Below are positions 1 to 7,550 of a DNA stretch of 31,165 nt, piece by piece (position 1 is the first letter of the stretch; each line of letters starts with the position of its first letter). Under the pieces are notes generated by a model. That model searched no databases and had not been told where the DNA came from. It saw only the letters and a program-made list of their open reading frames with translations. Source of the stretch: Patescibacteria group bacterium (GTDB lineage: Bacteria; Patescibacteriota; Minisyncoccia; JAHIHE01); contig JAHILZ010000027.1 in assembly GCA_018896765.1 (NCBI GenBank), positions 1-31,165 on the forward strand, given 5' to 3'. The position numbers and the translations under genes are program-made.

Positions 1-68
1 TCGGTTTTAGGGATTTTATTATTCAGAAATTAAAGAGAAAAGAATGAAAATAAAAATAGAAATTTATT

Positions 69-1358
69 ATGTTTTTTAAAATTCTTAAAAAATCAAAGAA
101 AACTAAAGCGAGGTGGGGGAAAATATATACTGCTCGCGGAGTGATTAATACTCCGTGTTTTATGCCGATTGCCACGCGCGGAGCGGTGAAAAATTTGGCG
201 CCAAGCGAGTTGGAAGGTTTGGGCGCGGAAATTATTTTGGGCAATACCTATCATTTATTTTTGCGGCCGGGCGAAAAATTGGTAAAAAAAGCTGGCGGGC
301 TTCATAAATTTATGAATTGGAATCATCCGATTTTGACTGATTCTGGAGGTTTTCAGGTTTTTTCGCTGGGGCAGAAAAAGGGGGAGACCCGCTCTCCCCT
401 GCTAAATTGGGGGAGAGCGGGTCTCCCCCGCAGTTCGGTTAAAATTTCCGAGCGCGGCGTGGAATTTTGTTCGCCGATTGACGGGGCCAAGCATTTTTTG
501 ACGCCGGAAAAATCAATGCAAATTCAGCTTGATTTGGGCGCGGATATGATTATGGCTTTTGATGAATGCACGCCGTATCCGGCAACGCGGGAGTACGCCG
601 CAGAGTCAATGAGGATTACTTTTGATTGGGCGTTGAGGTGTAAAAAATATATTGATAAATCCCAAATCCCAAGCTCCAAATCCCAAGCTCCAAATCCCAA
701 GCTCCAAATTCTAAACTCTAAATTACAAAAAAAACTTTTTAAAACCCCCTTTACTAAAGGGGGAATGGGGGATTTAACTCCTAAATATTTTCTTTTTGGA
801 ATTATTCAGGGTTCGACTTTTAAAGATTTGCGCGAGGAATCGGCTAAGCAAATTGTCGGGCTTGATATGGATGGCGTGGCGATTGGCGGAGTCTCGGTGG
901 GCGAGCCGCAGGAAAAAATGCTGGAAGCGCTGGATTGGGTGGCGCCATTTTTGCCGGAAGCCAAACCCCATTATTTAATGGGCGTGGGTTATCCGGAGCA
1001 GATTGTCGAAGCGGTAAAGCGGGGGATTGATATGTTTGATTGCGTGATCCCCACTCGCAACGCCCGGCATGGAGCGTTATTTGTTTGGTCCTTCGACTTC
1101 GCTCAGGATAAACGGCGCGGGAAAAATATTTTCAAAGCCAAGAATTTTTATAATGTTATCCATATTACCAATAAAAAATTTACCCGCGATTTTAGTTCGG
1201 TTGATAAAACTTGCGGCTGCGAACTTTGCCGAAATTTCAGCCGCGCGTATTTGCGCCATCTTTTTATCACTAAAGAAAATTTGGGCTTGCGGCTCGCCAC
1301 GATTCATAACTTGGCGTTTTATATGGAGTTGATGAGAAAAATCAGAGAAAGCATTTGA
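69..1358 (+). CDS. tgt: Queuine/preQ1 tRNA-guanine transglycosylase
   Basis: Exchanges guanine-34 in the anticodon of GUN tRNAs for the queuosine precursor; cytosolic, zinc dependent. Visible motifs are the TDSGG segment with Asp91 (general acid/base), FDCVIPTRNARHG with the nucleophile Asp324, and the zinc site C382-x-C384-x2-C387 with His413. At 429 residues it is longer than the roughly 375 usual for the family. The excess is explained by in-frame repeat insertions at about residues 104-121 (20-bp inverted repeat), 198-221 (heptamer tract), 226-236 (small hairpin) and 341-348 (CTTCGACTTCGCTCAGG word). All fall between conserved blocks, so the enzyme is probably active. The ATG at 69 fits the family N-terminus, but no strong Shine-Dalgarno is seen. 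A short AUG frame (43-78) overlaps it. Confidence 0.95.
   Translation: MFFKILKKSKKTKARWGKIYTARGVINTPCFMPIATRGAVKNLAPSELEGLGAEIILGNTYHLFLRPGEKLVKKAGGLHKFMNWNHPILTDSGGFQVFSLGQKKGETRSPLLNWGRAGLPRSSVKISERGVEFCSPIDGAKHFLTPEKSMQIQLDLGADMIMAFDECTPYPATREYAAESMRITFDWALRCKKYIDKSQIPSSKSQAPNPKLQILNSKLQKKLFKTPFTKGGMGDLTPKYFLFGIIQGSTFKDLREESAKQIVGLDMDGVAIGGVSVGEPQEKMLEALDWVAPFLPEAKPHYLMGVGYPEQIVEAVKRGIDMFDCVIPTRNARHGALFVWSFDFAQDKRRGKNIFKAKNFYNVIHITNKKFTRDFSSVDKTCGCELCRNFSRAYLRHLFITKENLGLRLATIHNLAFYMELMRKIRESI
380..429. repeat. Perfect 20-bp inverted repeat inside tgt
   Basis: Arms 380-399 and 410-429 are exact reverse complements, GC-rich, with a 10-nt loop. It is read in frame in tgt as a segment absent from typical Tgt proteins, between the TDSGGFQVFSL block and the following conserved block. 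It looks like an inserted mobile or REP-like palindrome. Confidence 0.9.
661..730. repeat. Heptanucleotide tandem tract inside tgt
   Basis: Ten consecutive 7-mers in register: CCCAAAT, then CCCAAGC alternating with TCCAAAT three times, then TCTAAAC, TCTAAAT and TACAAAA. Translated as an S/K/Q/N/P-rich loop between two conserved Tgt blocks. Same type of tract as in metG and leuS. Confidence 0.9.
745..763. repeat. Short hairpin word inside tgt
   Basis: CCCCCTTT, loop ACT, AAAGGGGG: an 8-bp perfect stem followed by AATGGGGGA. It encodes TPFTKGGMGD in frame. A degenerate protein-level relative (PPLHGGTRG) occurs in the 964-residue protein at about 18414-18434. Confidence 0.75.
1090..1112. repeat. 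CTTCGACTTCGCTCAGGA-type dispersed word inside tgt
   Basis: A copy of a short word resembling REP-type words (TTCGACT-CGCTCAGGA) that I recall as dispersed in many bacterial genomes. It lies in frame and encodes SFDFAQDK, a segment not expected after the RNARHG motif of Tgt. Only one copy is seen in this window, so the family assignment rests on recognition. Confidence 0.55.
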
Positions 1359-1385
1359 AATAAAAATTTATAAAATATTTTGAAC

Positions 1386-1415
1386 AAAAAAAGATCAGGC
1401 AATAAATTGCCTGAT
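1386..1415 (-). terminator. Rho-independent terminator of the leftward gene
   Basis: Stem 1394-1402 / 1407-1415 (ATCAGGCAA / TTGCCTGAT) with a 4-nt loop, followed on the minus strand by seven T residues (1392-1386). It lies just past the stop codon of the leftward gene ending at 1421 and may also stop tgt transcripts. Confidence 0.85.
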
Positions 1416-1420
1416 AAATA

Positions 1421-3034
1421 TTATAACCTTGTTAGTATTATAATATTGTTGTTATCGAGGATGCCTTTTTGCGCATAAGGAGTCTGTATCGTGTATCCTA
1501 ATTCGGGATCGTTTCGCAAAAATTTTATTGATTTTTTTATTTTTTCCGGGTTACTGTATCCCAGAATATTCATTTTTTCACATAACGCCTCGAAATTTAT
1601 CTGCCATTCTTTTTCTTCTCCTTTTTGCTTCCCCTCTTTTATTATGGTTTCAATTAGCGTGTTTCCGCGCTTTACCGCGTTAGCGATGTTTTCATGTATT
1701 TTTATTTTGCAATTTTCGAGGTTTGTTTCGGGATTTCCCTCTATAAATGCAAAATTTGATCCGATAAAATACACAAGTTTTTCCATAACTTCTTTGTTGT
1801 GAGGAAGATTTAGCTCTTTAAGCAAAACTATCGCGCTTAGTCCTTCCTTTTTTGGATCTTTTTCTCTTTTTAAGTTTGCTTTCAGAAGCCGCTTAGCTTT
1901 TTCCGTTTGCTGTTTGTCGATATAAATAGTTGCTGAGTTTTTGTTCCACGTTGATGTTTCGTTTTTTTGTTCTTGAACTTCCGGTTTTGCGTCTTCGTCT
2001 TTTGTTTTTTCCGGTTCTTGCGGCTGGCGTTGGCTATTTTCGTCTTTTTCCTGGGTTATTTCCGGTTCTGTTTGCTGTGTTGATTTTTCAATGTCCGGAA
2101 GCTGGAGTCGAACTTGGTCCATTAGGGCGATTGCTCTGGATTTTATGCCTTCTTTCTTGTTAAGAACAAGGTTTTTTTCGGCCAATGTTCTTATTGCTAA
2201 ACTTACATTTGTTTGAACGGTGCCGGTCTTTTTGATTATTTCTTGCTGTGCAATTCCGGTCGGTCCGCTTTCAATTACCAGTTTTAAAACTTTCAATTGG
2301 ATCGCATTTAATTTTTTAGCCGCTAAAGATTTTTCCGGTTCGGTTTTAGCAGTTTTTTCTTTAGGATCGCATGGTTTTTCTATTTTTTCTTTTAGAAACA
2401 AAAGCTCGTTTTCAGTTACGCGCCGTTTTTCGTCAGTTTCTAACAAAGATTTTTGCAAACTTTCGTTTAATTCCTCTGTTTTTTTTAATTTCGTTTCCAG
2501 AAACAAGATTTTTTCTTCAAGCTCACCTTTGATAAAGCTTGTTTCTTTCGCTGAAGCGTTTTGCTCGAAAAAAGGTTTTGGCTGGTTTCCGTTTCTTGAT
2601 AGCCCAAAGCTGATCAATGGTTCTCTGTTTGGACCTTCCTCTTGAAGCTTGCCTTCCTTTTTAAAGCCGCATTCTTGAGCAATCGCAATCATTTCTTTGC
2701 CGGACTCGGCTATCAGCCATTTTATTTTATAAACATCCGGCGCTAAAAAAGCCATAGAAGAAGCTTTCTTTATTGTTTCGGCCCATTTTTCTTTTAGCGC
2801 CGCATCGTTTAGATAGACGGTCATTTCCGTTAAGGGTTTTGCCGTTAAAATGATTATTCCAACGGGCTGAAAATCCATCGTTGCTTTATAAACTTTTGCT
2901 TCGATAATTTTCTTTTTGAGTTCCCCTTCGGTAATATTCATATGGGCGAATTGCCACAGTTTCTGAATTATGCCGGAAACCTCCGCAGAAAGCAGCGGCG
3001 TTATAACTATCGGTTTATTTATATCTTCGTACAT
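1421..3034 (-). CDS. GNAT-like / coiled-coil / winged-helix protein, unknown function
   Basis: 537 residues from the chosen start. Residues about 50-146 resemble the C-terminal half of a GNAT acetyltransferase fold (AIAQECGFKKEGKLQEEGPN, then ISFGL). Residues 168-220 are a strong coiled coil. Residues 241-300 look like a MarR/TrmB-type winged helix (LNAIQLKVLKLVIESGPTGI). Residues about 320-380 are a low-complexity P/E/K/Q linker, then a charged C-terminal domain I do not recognise. The longer frame to 3136 is rejected because its TTG start is the -35 box of a good promoter and the extra residues cover the promoter and leader. A GGGAGG lies 13 nt upstream of the ATG. Its own promoter and terminator mark it as a separate leftward unit. 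Probably a DNA-binding accessory protein; function unknown. Confidence 0.75.
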   Translation of the reverse strand: MYEDINKPIVITPLLSAEVSGIIQKLWQFAHMNITEGELKKKIIEAKVYKATMDFQPVGIIILTAKPLTEMTVYLNDAALKEKWAETIKKASSMAFLAPDVYKIKWLIAESGKEMIAIAQECGFKKEGKLQEEGPNREPLISFGLSRNGNQPKPFFEQNASAKETSFIKGELEEKILFLETKLKKTEELNESLQKSLLETDEKRRVTENELLFLKEKIEKPCDPKEKTAKTEPEKSLAAKKLNAIQLKVLKLVIESGPTGIAQQEIIKKTGTVQTNVSLAIRTLAEKNLVLNKKEGIKSRAIALMDQVRLQLPDIEKSTQQTEPEITQEKDENSQRQPQEPEKTKDEDAKPEVQEQKNETSTWNKNSATIYIDKQQTEKAKRLLKANLKREKDPKKEGLSAIVLLKELNLPHNKEVMEKLVYFIGSNFAFIEGNPETNLENCKIKIHENIANAVKRGNTLIETIIKEGKQKGEEKEWQINFEALCEKMNILGYSNPEKIKKSIKFLRNDPELGYTIQTPYAQKGILDNNNIIILTRL

Positions 3035-3107
3035 ACTTCTATCATTTCCTCCCGCGCTTGAAGCGCTTTTTTTGTTTGCGTTTTTAGTTGTAATGTACAG
3101 TGATTTT

Positions 3108-3136
3108 ATATTATACCAAAAGAAGAATATTGTCAA
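3108..3136 (-). promoter_or_regulatory. Sigma-70 type promoter for the gene starting at 3034
   Basis: On the minus strand, -35 TTGACA at 3136-3131. The -10 region is TATAATAT at 3115-3108, giving TATAAT at 15 bp or TAATAT at 17 bp spacing. The expected leader is about 65-70 nt. Confidence 0.75.
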
Positions 3137-3181
3137 TGCGTTTTTGGCATGCGTTTTTGCGTTTCAATCGCTGAATAGAAT

Positions 3182-3217
3182 AAAAAAAATAGCAGCCTGT
3201 GTTGCGTCATGGCTGCT
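3182..3217 (-). terminator. Rho-independent terminator of the small HTH gene
   Basis: Stem AGCAGCC (3191-3197) / GGCTGCT (3211-3217), followed on the minus strand by an A and eight T residues (3189-3182). The stem overlaps the last codons and stop of the 96-residue gene. Confidence 0.8.
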
Positions 3218-3497
3218 TCTTCTTTATTTTTACATACCATATTTCTTTTTGTCCTTTTGGGACAAGAAAAGTTTCTATGGTTGAACAGTGGGTTGTGGCA
3301 AGAATATCTCTTATTCCTTGTTCGGTCGTTCCTATTTTTTGAGCCGCTTCTTCCATTGAAAATCCCTCTTCCGTTTTTTCAATTAGCGCATTTTCAAGTT
3401 CTTTAAGTTTTCCAGCAAACGGATTTTTAAATGAATCTTGCAGCGCTTTGATTTTTGCCAATTTTTCCGGTGGAAGCTTGGTTACTGTTTTTTTCAT
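3207..3497 (-). CDS. Small HTH-like protein, 96 aa
   Basis: Short basic protein with a helix-turn-helix-like stretch at residues 46-68 (GFSMEEAAQKIGTTEQGIRD), then a short C-terminal strand region ending in lysines. No family recognised with confidence. It has its own promoter (TTGACA - 16 bp - TATTAT) and a terminator overlapping its stop codon, so it is a monocistronic leftward unit. A GGAG lies 11 nt before the ATG. Probably a small DNA-binding regulator; it may act on the back-to-back glyS promoter or on the leftward gene at 3034. Those targets are inferred from position only. Confidence 0.65.
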   Translation of the reverse strand: MKKTVTKLPPEKLAKIKALQDSFKNPFAGKLKELENALIEKTEEGFSMEEAAQKIGTTEQGIRDILATTHCSTIETFLVPKGQKEIWYVKIKKKQP

Positions 3498-3527
3498 TTT
3501 CTATCACTCTCCATGGCAATTTTAAAC

Positions 3528-3555
3528 ATAATAGCACAGGATAATAACTTGTCAA
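3528..3555 (-). promoter_or_regulatory. Promoter of the 96-aa HTH gene
   Basis: Minus-strand TTGACA (3555-3550), 16-bp spacer, TATTAT (3533-3528). Its -35 box overlaps the -35 box of the rightward glyS promoter, so the two polymerases should compete. Confidence 0.75.
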
Positions 3556-3577
3556 TCGTGGTTGTTTATGATAAATT
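3549..3577 (+). promoter_or_regulatory. Probable glyS promoter, back-to-back with the leftward one
   Basis: TTGTCA (3549-3554), 17-bp spacer, TAAATT (3572-3577). It shares its -35 position with the opposite-strand promoter. The predicted leader is about 25 nt and shows no clear Shine-Dalgarno. Confidence 0.5.
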
Positions 3578-3607
3578 AAAAGAGTTAAACTACATCAAAT
3601 TATATTT

Positions 3608-5011
3608 ATGGCAGAAAAAAATACAGACAAAATGGAAAAAATCGTTTCGCTTTGCAAAAGGCGGGGGTTTGTGTATCCATCCAGTGAAATATATGGCGGC
3701 TTAGCGGCGATTTATGATTACGGGCATTATGGCGCGTTATTGAAGAATAATATTCGCGATTCTTGGTGGCGCAGCATGGTGCAAATGCGGGATGATATTG
3801 TCGGGCTCGACAGCGCGATTTTTATGCATCCAAAAACTTGGGTTGCTTCCGGGCACGTGGGCGGTTTTAATGATCCGCAGGTTGATTGCAAAAAATGCAA
3901 GAATAGATTCAGAGCGGATTACTTGCTCAAAAGCTGCGGCGTCAATATTGACGATAAAGCTTCTTTGGAAGAAATTAATAAAAATTTACAAGAGCTTCGA
4001 GAGCAAAAGAAACTAAAATGTCCGAGTTGCGGTTCGGCTAATTTGACAAACGCGAAAATATTTTCATTGATGGTAAAATCAAACATTGGTTCTCCGACAG
4101 AAGAGCTCACGGAAGAGAATGTGGTTTATTTGAGGCCGGAAACTTGCGGAGGAATTTATTTGGAATATAAAAATATAATGGATTCTTTGCATAAAAAACT
4201 TTCTTTTGGCGTGGCGCAGGTAGGCAAGGTTTTTCGAAATGAAATTGTGGCGCGGCAATTTATTTTCCGCACTCGGGAATTCGAGCAAATGGAGATGCAA
4301 TATTTTCTTCATCCCGACGCAATGAAAGAGAAATATGAAATGTGGAAAGTTTTAAGATGGGATTGGTATTTGGCCAATGGTATTCCGGCGGAAAAATTAA
4401 AATGGCAACGGCACGAGAAGCTCGCTCATTACGCTTCCGAGGCTTATGATATTTTATATGATTTTAAAATGCTTGGCGGGTTTGAAGAGGTTGAGGGAAT
4501 ACACGCGAGAGGAAATTGGGATTTGAGCCAGCACGCAAAATTTTCCGGCATTGAGCTTAATTATACCGATGAAAAAACCGGCGAGAAATTCATTCCGCAT
4601 ATTATGGAAACATCAGCCGGGCTTAATCGTTTGCTTTTGATGTTTTTGGATTTTGCGTATTGCGAAGAAGAGGTGAATGATGAAATCAGAGTTGTGATGA
4701 AATTCCCCAAACATTTGGCGCCGATAAAAGTCGCGGTTTTCCCGCTTTTGAAAAATCGGCCGGAATTGGTCAGCAAAGCGCGGGAAATTTATTCCAGTCT
4801 CAAGAGTGATTATATGTGTGAATTTGACGATAACGGCAATATCGGCAAGAGATACCGCCGTCAAGACGAAATCGGCACGCCGTATTGCATTACGGTTGAT
4901 TTTGATTCGCTCAAAGACAATGCCGTCACTGTCCGCGACCGCGACACAATGAAGCAGGATAGAGTGAAGATTGAGGAATTGAGGGGGTATTTAAAAGAAA
5001 AATTGGGGTAA
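3608..5011 (+). CDS. glyS: Glycyl-tRNA synthetase, class II alpha2 type
   Basis: Charges tRNA-Gly with glycine; cytosolic homodimer. 467 residues, normal for the bacterial/eukaryote-like single-chain GlyRS (not the GlyQ/GlyS tetramer). Begins with the family block KRRGFVYPSSEIYGG. A CxxC...CPSC knuckle sits in the first insertion (about residues 97-140). Motif 2 is at 208-233 (RNEI...RTREFEQMEMQYF) and motif 3 at about 335-345 (TSAGLNRLLL). The C-terminal anticodon-binding domain ends VTVRDRDTMKQDRVKIEEL. The ATG at 3608 gives eight extra residues relative to MEKIVSLCKRRGF; the second Met at 3632 is possible. A second, diverged copy of its last 31 codons lies 1.3 kb downstream, so its 3' end has taken part in recombination. 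Confidence 0.95.
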   Translation: MAEKNTDKMEKIVSLCKRRGFVYPSSEIYGGLAAIYDYGHYGALLKNNIRDSWWRSMVQMRDDIVGLDSAIFMHPKTWVASGHVGGFNDPQVDCKKCKNRFRADYLLKSCGVNIDDKASLEEINKNLQELREQKKLKCPSCGSANLTNAKIFSLMVKSNIGSPTEELTEENVVYLRPETCGGIYLEYKNIMDSLHKKLSFGVAQVGKVFRNEIVARQFIFRTREFEQMEMQYFLHPDAMKEKYEMWKVLRWDWYLANGIPAEKLKWQRHEKLAHYASEAYDILYDFKMLGGFEEVEGIHARGNWDLSQHAKFSGIELNYTDEKTGEKFIPHIMETSAGLNRLLLMFLDFAYCEEEVNDEIRVVMKFPKHLAPIKVAVFPLLKNRPELVSKAREIYSSLKSDYMCEFDDNGNIGKRYRRQDEIGTPYCITVDFDSLKDNAVTVRDRDTMKQDRVKIEELRGYLKEKLG

Positions 5012-5044
5012 TTTGCAGTTATCTGTTGCGCAAATTGAAATTAT

Positions 5045-5096
5045 AGTGTATATTAGCAATATAGATATTAAGTCGAAAGTGTATATTAGTAATATA
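5045..5096 (+). promoter_or_regulatory. Direct repeat pair upstream of ATPase 1
   Basis: AGTGTATATTAG(C/T)AATATA occurs at 5045-5063 and 5078-5096: 19 bp, one mismatch, 33-bp offset. Each copy contains a TATATT -10-like word. Possible -35 boxes are TTGCGC (5026-5031, 17 bp before TATATT 5049-5054) or TTGAAA (5035-5040). The arrangement suits an autoregulatory operator. The second ATPase gene has the same layout with a different repeat sequence. Confidence 0.65.
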
Positions 5097-5105
5097 TAGT
5101 CAATT

Positions 5106-6344
5106 ATGATGGATATAAAACAATTAGAGGATATTGCATTGGATCAGGCAAACGCTTTTGGCGGCAAAGAGCAGGGCTTGGAGCGCGAGATTGATTTTAA
5201 AAAGTTTTTAAAGACAAAACAAATTGTCGTCGTTTCCGGCGTTCGGCGCAGCGGCAAGTCAACGCTTTTGCGCCAGATAAGCAAAAAAATAGACAGTTTT
5301 TATTATGTAAATTTTGACGATGAACGGCTTATTAATTTCAAAGTGGAGGATTTCAATAATCTTTTGATTGTTTGGAAAAAACAGTTTAGTTCCAAAAATA
5401 TTTTGATAGATGAAATACAAAATGTTTTTTCTTGGGAAAGATTCGCGCGCCGGATTCATGACGAAGGATATAAAATTTTTATCATCGGATCCAATGCCAA
5501 GTTATTAAGTTCCGAGCTTGCCACGCATTTGACCGGGCGGTATTTCAAGCTGGAACTTTATCCTTTTTCGTTTAGAGAAGTTCTTAATTTTTATAATGTA
5601 AAATTTGACCATCTCACCTCTGACGCCAAGGCGGAAATTTTTAAAACTTTTGACGATTATTTAAAAAATGGCGGATTTCCGGAATATTTAAAGCATCAAG
5701 AGGCGGAATTTATCAAGCGCGCTTATGAAGATATTGTCTATAAGGATATTATTACGCGCTTTGGCATAAGGGAAACAAAGCCCTTTCGCCAGCTGGCAAA
5801 TTTTTTATTTGCCAATTTTGCCAAAGAAATAAGCTATAACTCGCTAAAAAATATTTTAGATATTAAAAGCGCGGTTTCAGTGAAAAATTATATCGGCTTT
5901 TTGGAAGAATCTTATCTTTTGTTTGAACTGTATAAATACGATTTTTCAATCAAGAAGCAATTGGCGGCCGATAAGAAAATATACGTCATTGATAATGGAA
6001 TGAGAAACAATGTCGCCTTTTATTTTTCCGAAGATCGCGGGCGGCTTTTGGAAAATATGGTATTTTTGGAACTGCGAAGGCGCGGACGGGAAATTTATTA
6101 TTATAAAGATAAAAATGAATGCGATTTTATAATTCAAGATAAAGGGAAAATTATTGAGGCGTTTCAGGTGTCGCAAGAAATAAACCGTAGCAATGAAAAA
6201 CGGGAAATCGACGGTTTAATCGGCGCTATGGAGCAGTTTAATTTAAAAACGGGAATTCTTTTGACCGAAAACATGGAAGAAGAAAGAAAAATCGGCAAGC
6301 GGAAAATAAAAATTATGCCGGTTTGGAAATGGCTTTTGGGGTAA
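5106..6344 (+). CDS. AAA+ ATPase with C-terminal DUF4143 (ATPase 1)
   Basis: 412 residues. N-terminal P-loop ATPase: Walker A GVRRSGKST (45-53), Walker B NILIDEIQ (98-105), sensor-1-like FIIGSNAK (125-132), and the family block LTGRYFKLELYPFSFREVL. The C-terminal DUF4143 region includes a winged helix (about 240-285) and a PD-(D/E)XK-like strand pair, ECDFII...EAFQVS (about 339-359), where the usual E-x-K is replaced by FQV, so nuclease activity is doubtful. Members are common accessory genes in archaea and CPR, and their biological role is unsettled. It starts at the first of two adjacent ATGs; no clear Shine-Dalgarno. Its stop codon abuts the diverged glyS tail. TTGGGGTAATT occurs at both edges of the cassette. 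It is one of two such ATPases here, and they are clearly divergent. Confidence 0.9.
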   Translation: MMDIKQLEDIALDQANAFGGKEQGLEREIDFKKFLKTKQIVVVSGVRRSGKSTLLRQISKKIDSFYYVNFDDERLINFKVEDFNNLLIVWKKQFSSKNILIDEIQNVFSWERFARRIHDEGYKIFIIGSNAKLLSSELATHLTGRYFKLELYPFSFREVLNFYNVKFDHLTSDAKAEIFKTFDDYLKNGGFPEYLKHQEAEFIKRAYEDIVYKDIITRFGIRETKPFRQLANFLFANFAKEISYNSLKNILDIKSAVSVKNYIGFLEESYLLFELYKYDFSIKKQLAADKKIYVIDNGMRNNVAFYFSEDRGRLLENMVFLELRRRGREIYYYKDKNECDFIIQDKGKIIEAFQVSQEINRSNEKREIDGLIGAMEQFNLKTGILLTENMEEERKIGKRKIKIMPVWKWLLG

Positions 6345-6435
6345 TTCCGCCGCCGTCCGCGATCGCGACACGATGAAACAAGAGAGGATTAAGATTGAAG
6401 AATTGGCGGAGTATTTGAGGGAGAAATTGGGGTAA
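6343..6435 (+). pseudogene. Diverged duplicate of the glyS 3' end
   Basis: Aligns without gaps to the end of glyS. Nucleotides 6355-6435 match 4931-5011 at 65 of 81 positions, and 21 of 26 residues are identical (VRDRDTMKQERIKIEELAEY followed by LREKLG). The match extends weakly back to the ATPase 1 stop codon. Most differences are synonymous or conservative, so this piece diverged while part of a functional glyS, probably in a relative. It has no start codon. Confidence 0.9.
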
Positions 6436-6464
6436 AAATATGAATAAAAAAGCTTGAATATATA

Positions 6465-6506
6465 AAAAAGCACCGCATAAGGACGAAACCTTAAGAAGTG
6501 CTTTTT
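6465..6506 (+). terminator. Rho-independent terminator after the ATPase 1/glyS-tail unit
   Basis: Outer stem AAAAAGCAC / GTGCTTTTT with an inner stem TAAGG / CCTTA, ending in a five-T run. The A-rich 5' arm means it could also work on the other strand. Confidence 0.8.
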
Positions 6507-6591
6507 CGCATGAATTCTATAATTATTATTGCGATTGGCGTTGTCAATAGCAAGTAAAGCTTCAGTAAATTAAAATATAAAATTTAACTTT

Positions 6592-7545
6592 ATGACAATA
6601 CAAGAAATTTACGATTTAGCGATAAAGATGGGAATAGAGTCCGATTTGCGCGGAAAAGAAAAAGTTCTAAAACTTTTGGCGCGGACAAAAGAGCAATATG
6701 AGAAATTAAGCAAAGAAGAAAAAGAAGAGTTTGATATGGAAAGATTAACCAATCCTTATTCGGATTCAAGAATACTTTTGGCGGATTCGGATAAAAATAT
6801 AAAAAAAATATTAGCCGGCATTGATATTGACACAGGAGAGGTGTTGTTAGCTGATAAGCTGGGCGTTGATTTGATTATTGGACATCATCCTTTGGGAAAA
6901 GCGCTGGCCAAGCTTGACGATGTGATGCATTTGCAGGCGGAAGTATTGAATATTAAATACGGCGTGCCGATAAATATTGCCCAAGGAGTAATCAGGGAAA
7001 AAATCAGCGAAGTAGGTCGTTCGGTTATCAGAGGGAATTATAATCAGTCAGTTGATGCCGCTCGGCTGATTAAGCAAAATATGATATGCGTTCATACGCC
7101 TTGCGATAATTTAGTGGCAAAATTTCTTTATGAGAAAACTGGAAAGGAAGGTTTTGAATATGTTAATGATTTGCTTAAATTTTTAAAAGAAATTCCTGAA
7201 TATAAAGAAGCGATAAAATCAAATGCCGGACCTCGCTTGTTCGCGGGTTTGCCGGAAAATTACGCCGGAAAAATCGCTATAACAGAAATTACCGGCGGGA
7301 CTGAAGGCGCGCCGCAGATTTACGAAAAAATGGCGCAATCGGGAATCGGTACGATTATCGGCATGCATATGAGCGAGGAGCATAAAAAAGAAGCGGAAAA
7401 AGCCCATATTAATGTGGTAATCGCCGGCCATATGTCCAGCGATTCGCTTGGAATGAATTTGTTTCTTGACGAATTGGAGAAAAAAGGAATTGAGGTAATT
7501 CCATGCTCGGGATTAATCAGGGTTAAAAGATTTCAAAAGAGATAA
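6592..7545 (+). CDS. NIF3-like dinuclear metal-centre protein
   Basis: 317-residue member of the NIF3/DUF34 family (often annotated GTP cyclohydrolase I type 2 or YbgI-like), a hexameric dinuclear metal-binding protein whose physiological substrate is not established. Metal ligands seen: GHHP at 97-100, HTPCD at 168-172 (His168, Asp172), and a C-terminal AGHMSSDSLGMN segment that takes the place of the GH...E ligand pair. A charged N-terminal region (residues 20-55) precedes the core. No clear Shine-Dalgarno. It stops 5 bp before the start of pepF, so the two are probably cotranscribed; the operon ends at the terminator near 9390. Confidence 0.85.
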   Translation: MTIQEIYDLAIKMGIESDLRGKEKVLKLLARTKEQYEKLSKEEKEEFDMERLTNPYSDSRILLADSDKNIKKILAGIDIDTGEVLLADKLGVDLIIGHHPLGKALAKLDDVMHLQAEVLNIKYGVPINIAQGVIREKISEVGRSVIRGNYNQSVDAARLIKQNMICVHTPCDNLVAKFLYEKTGKEGFEYVNDLLKFLKEIPEYKEAIKSNAGPRLFAGLPENYAGKIAITEITGGTEGAPQIYEKMAQSGIGTIIGMHMSEEHKKEAEKAHINVVIAGHMSSDSLGMNLFLDELEKKGIEVIPCSGLIRVKRFQKR

Positions 7546-7550
7546 AATTT

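Noticed and set aside
1..68. End of an upstream gene at the window start
   Set aside because: Too little sequence; no recognisable protein end or terminator before tgt.
3035..3136. N-terminal extension of the leftward 537-aa protein (TTG start at 3136)
   Set aside because: The TTG is the -35 box of a clear promoter, and the extra residues cover the -10 region and leader.
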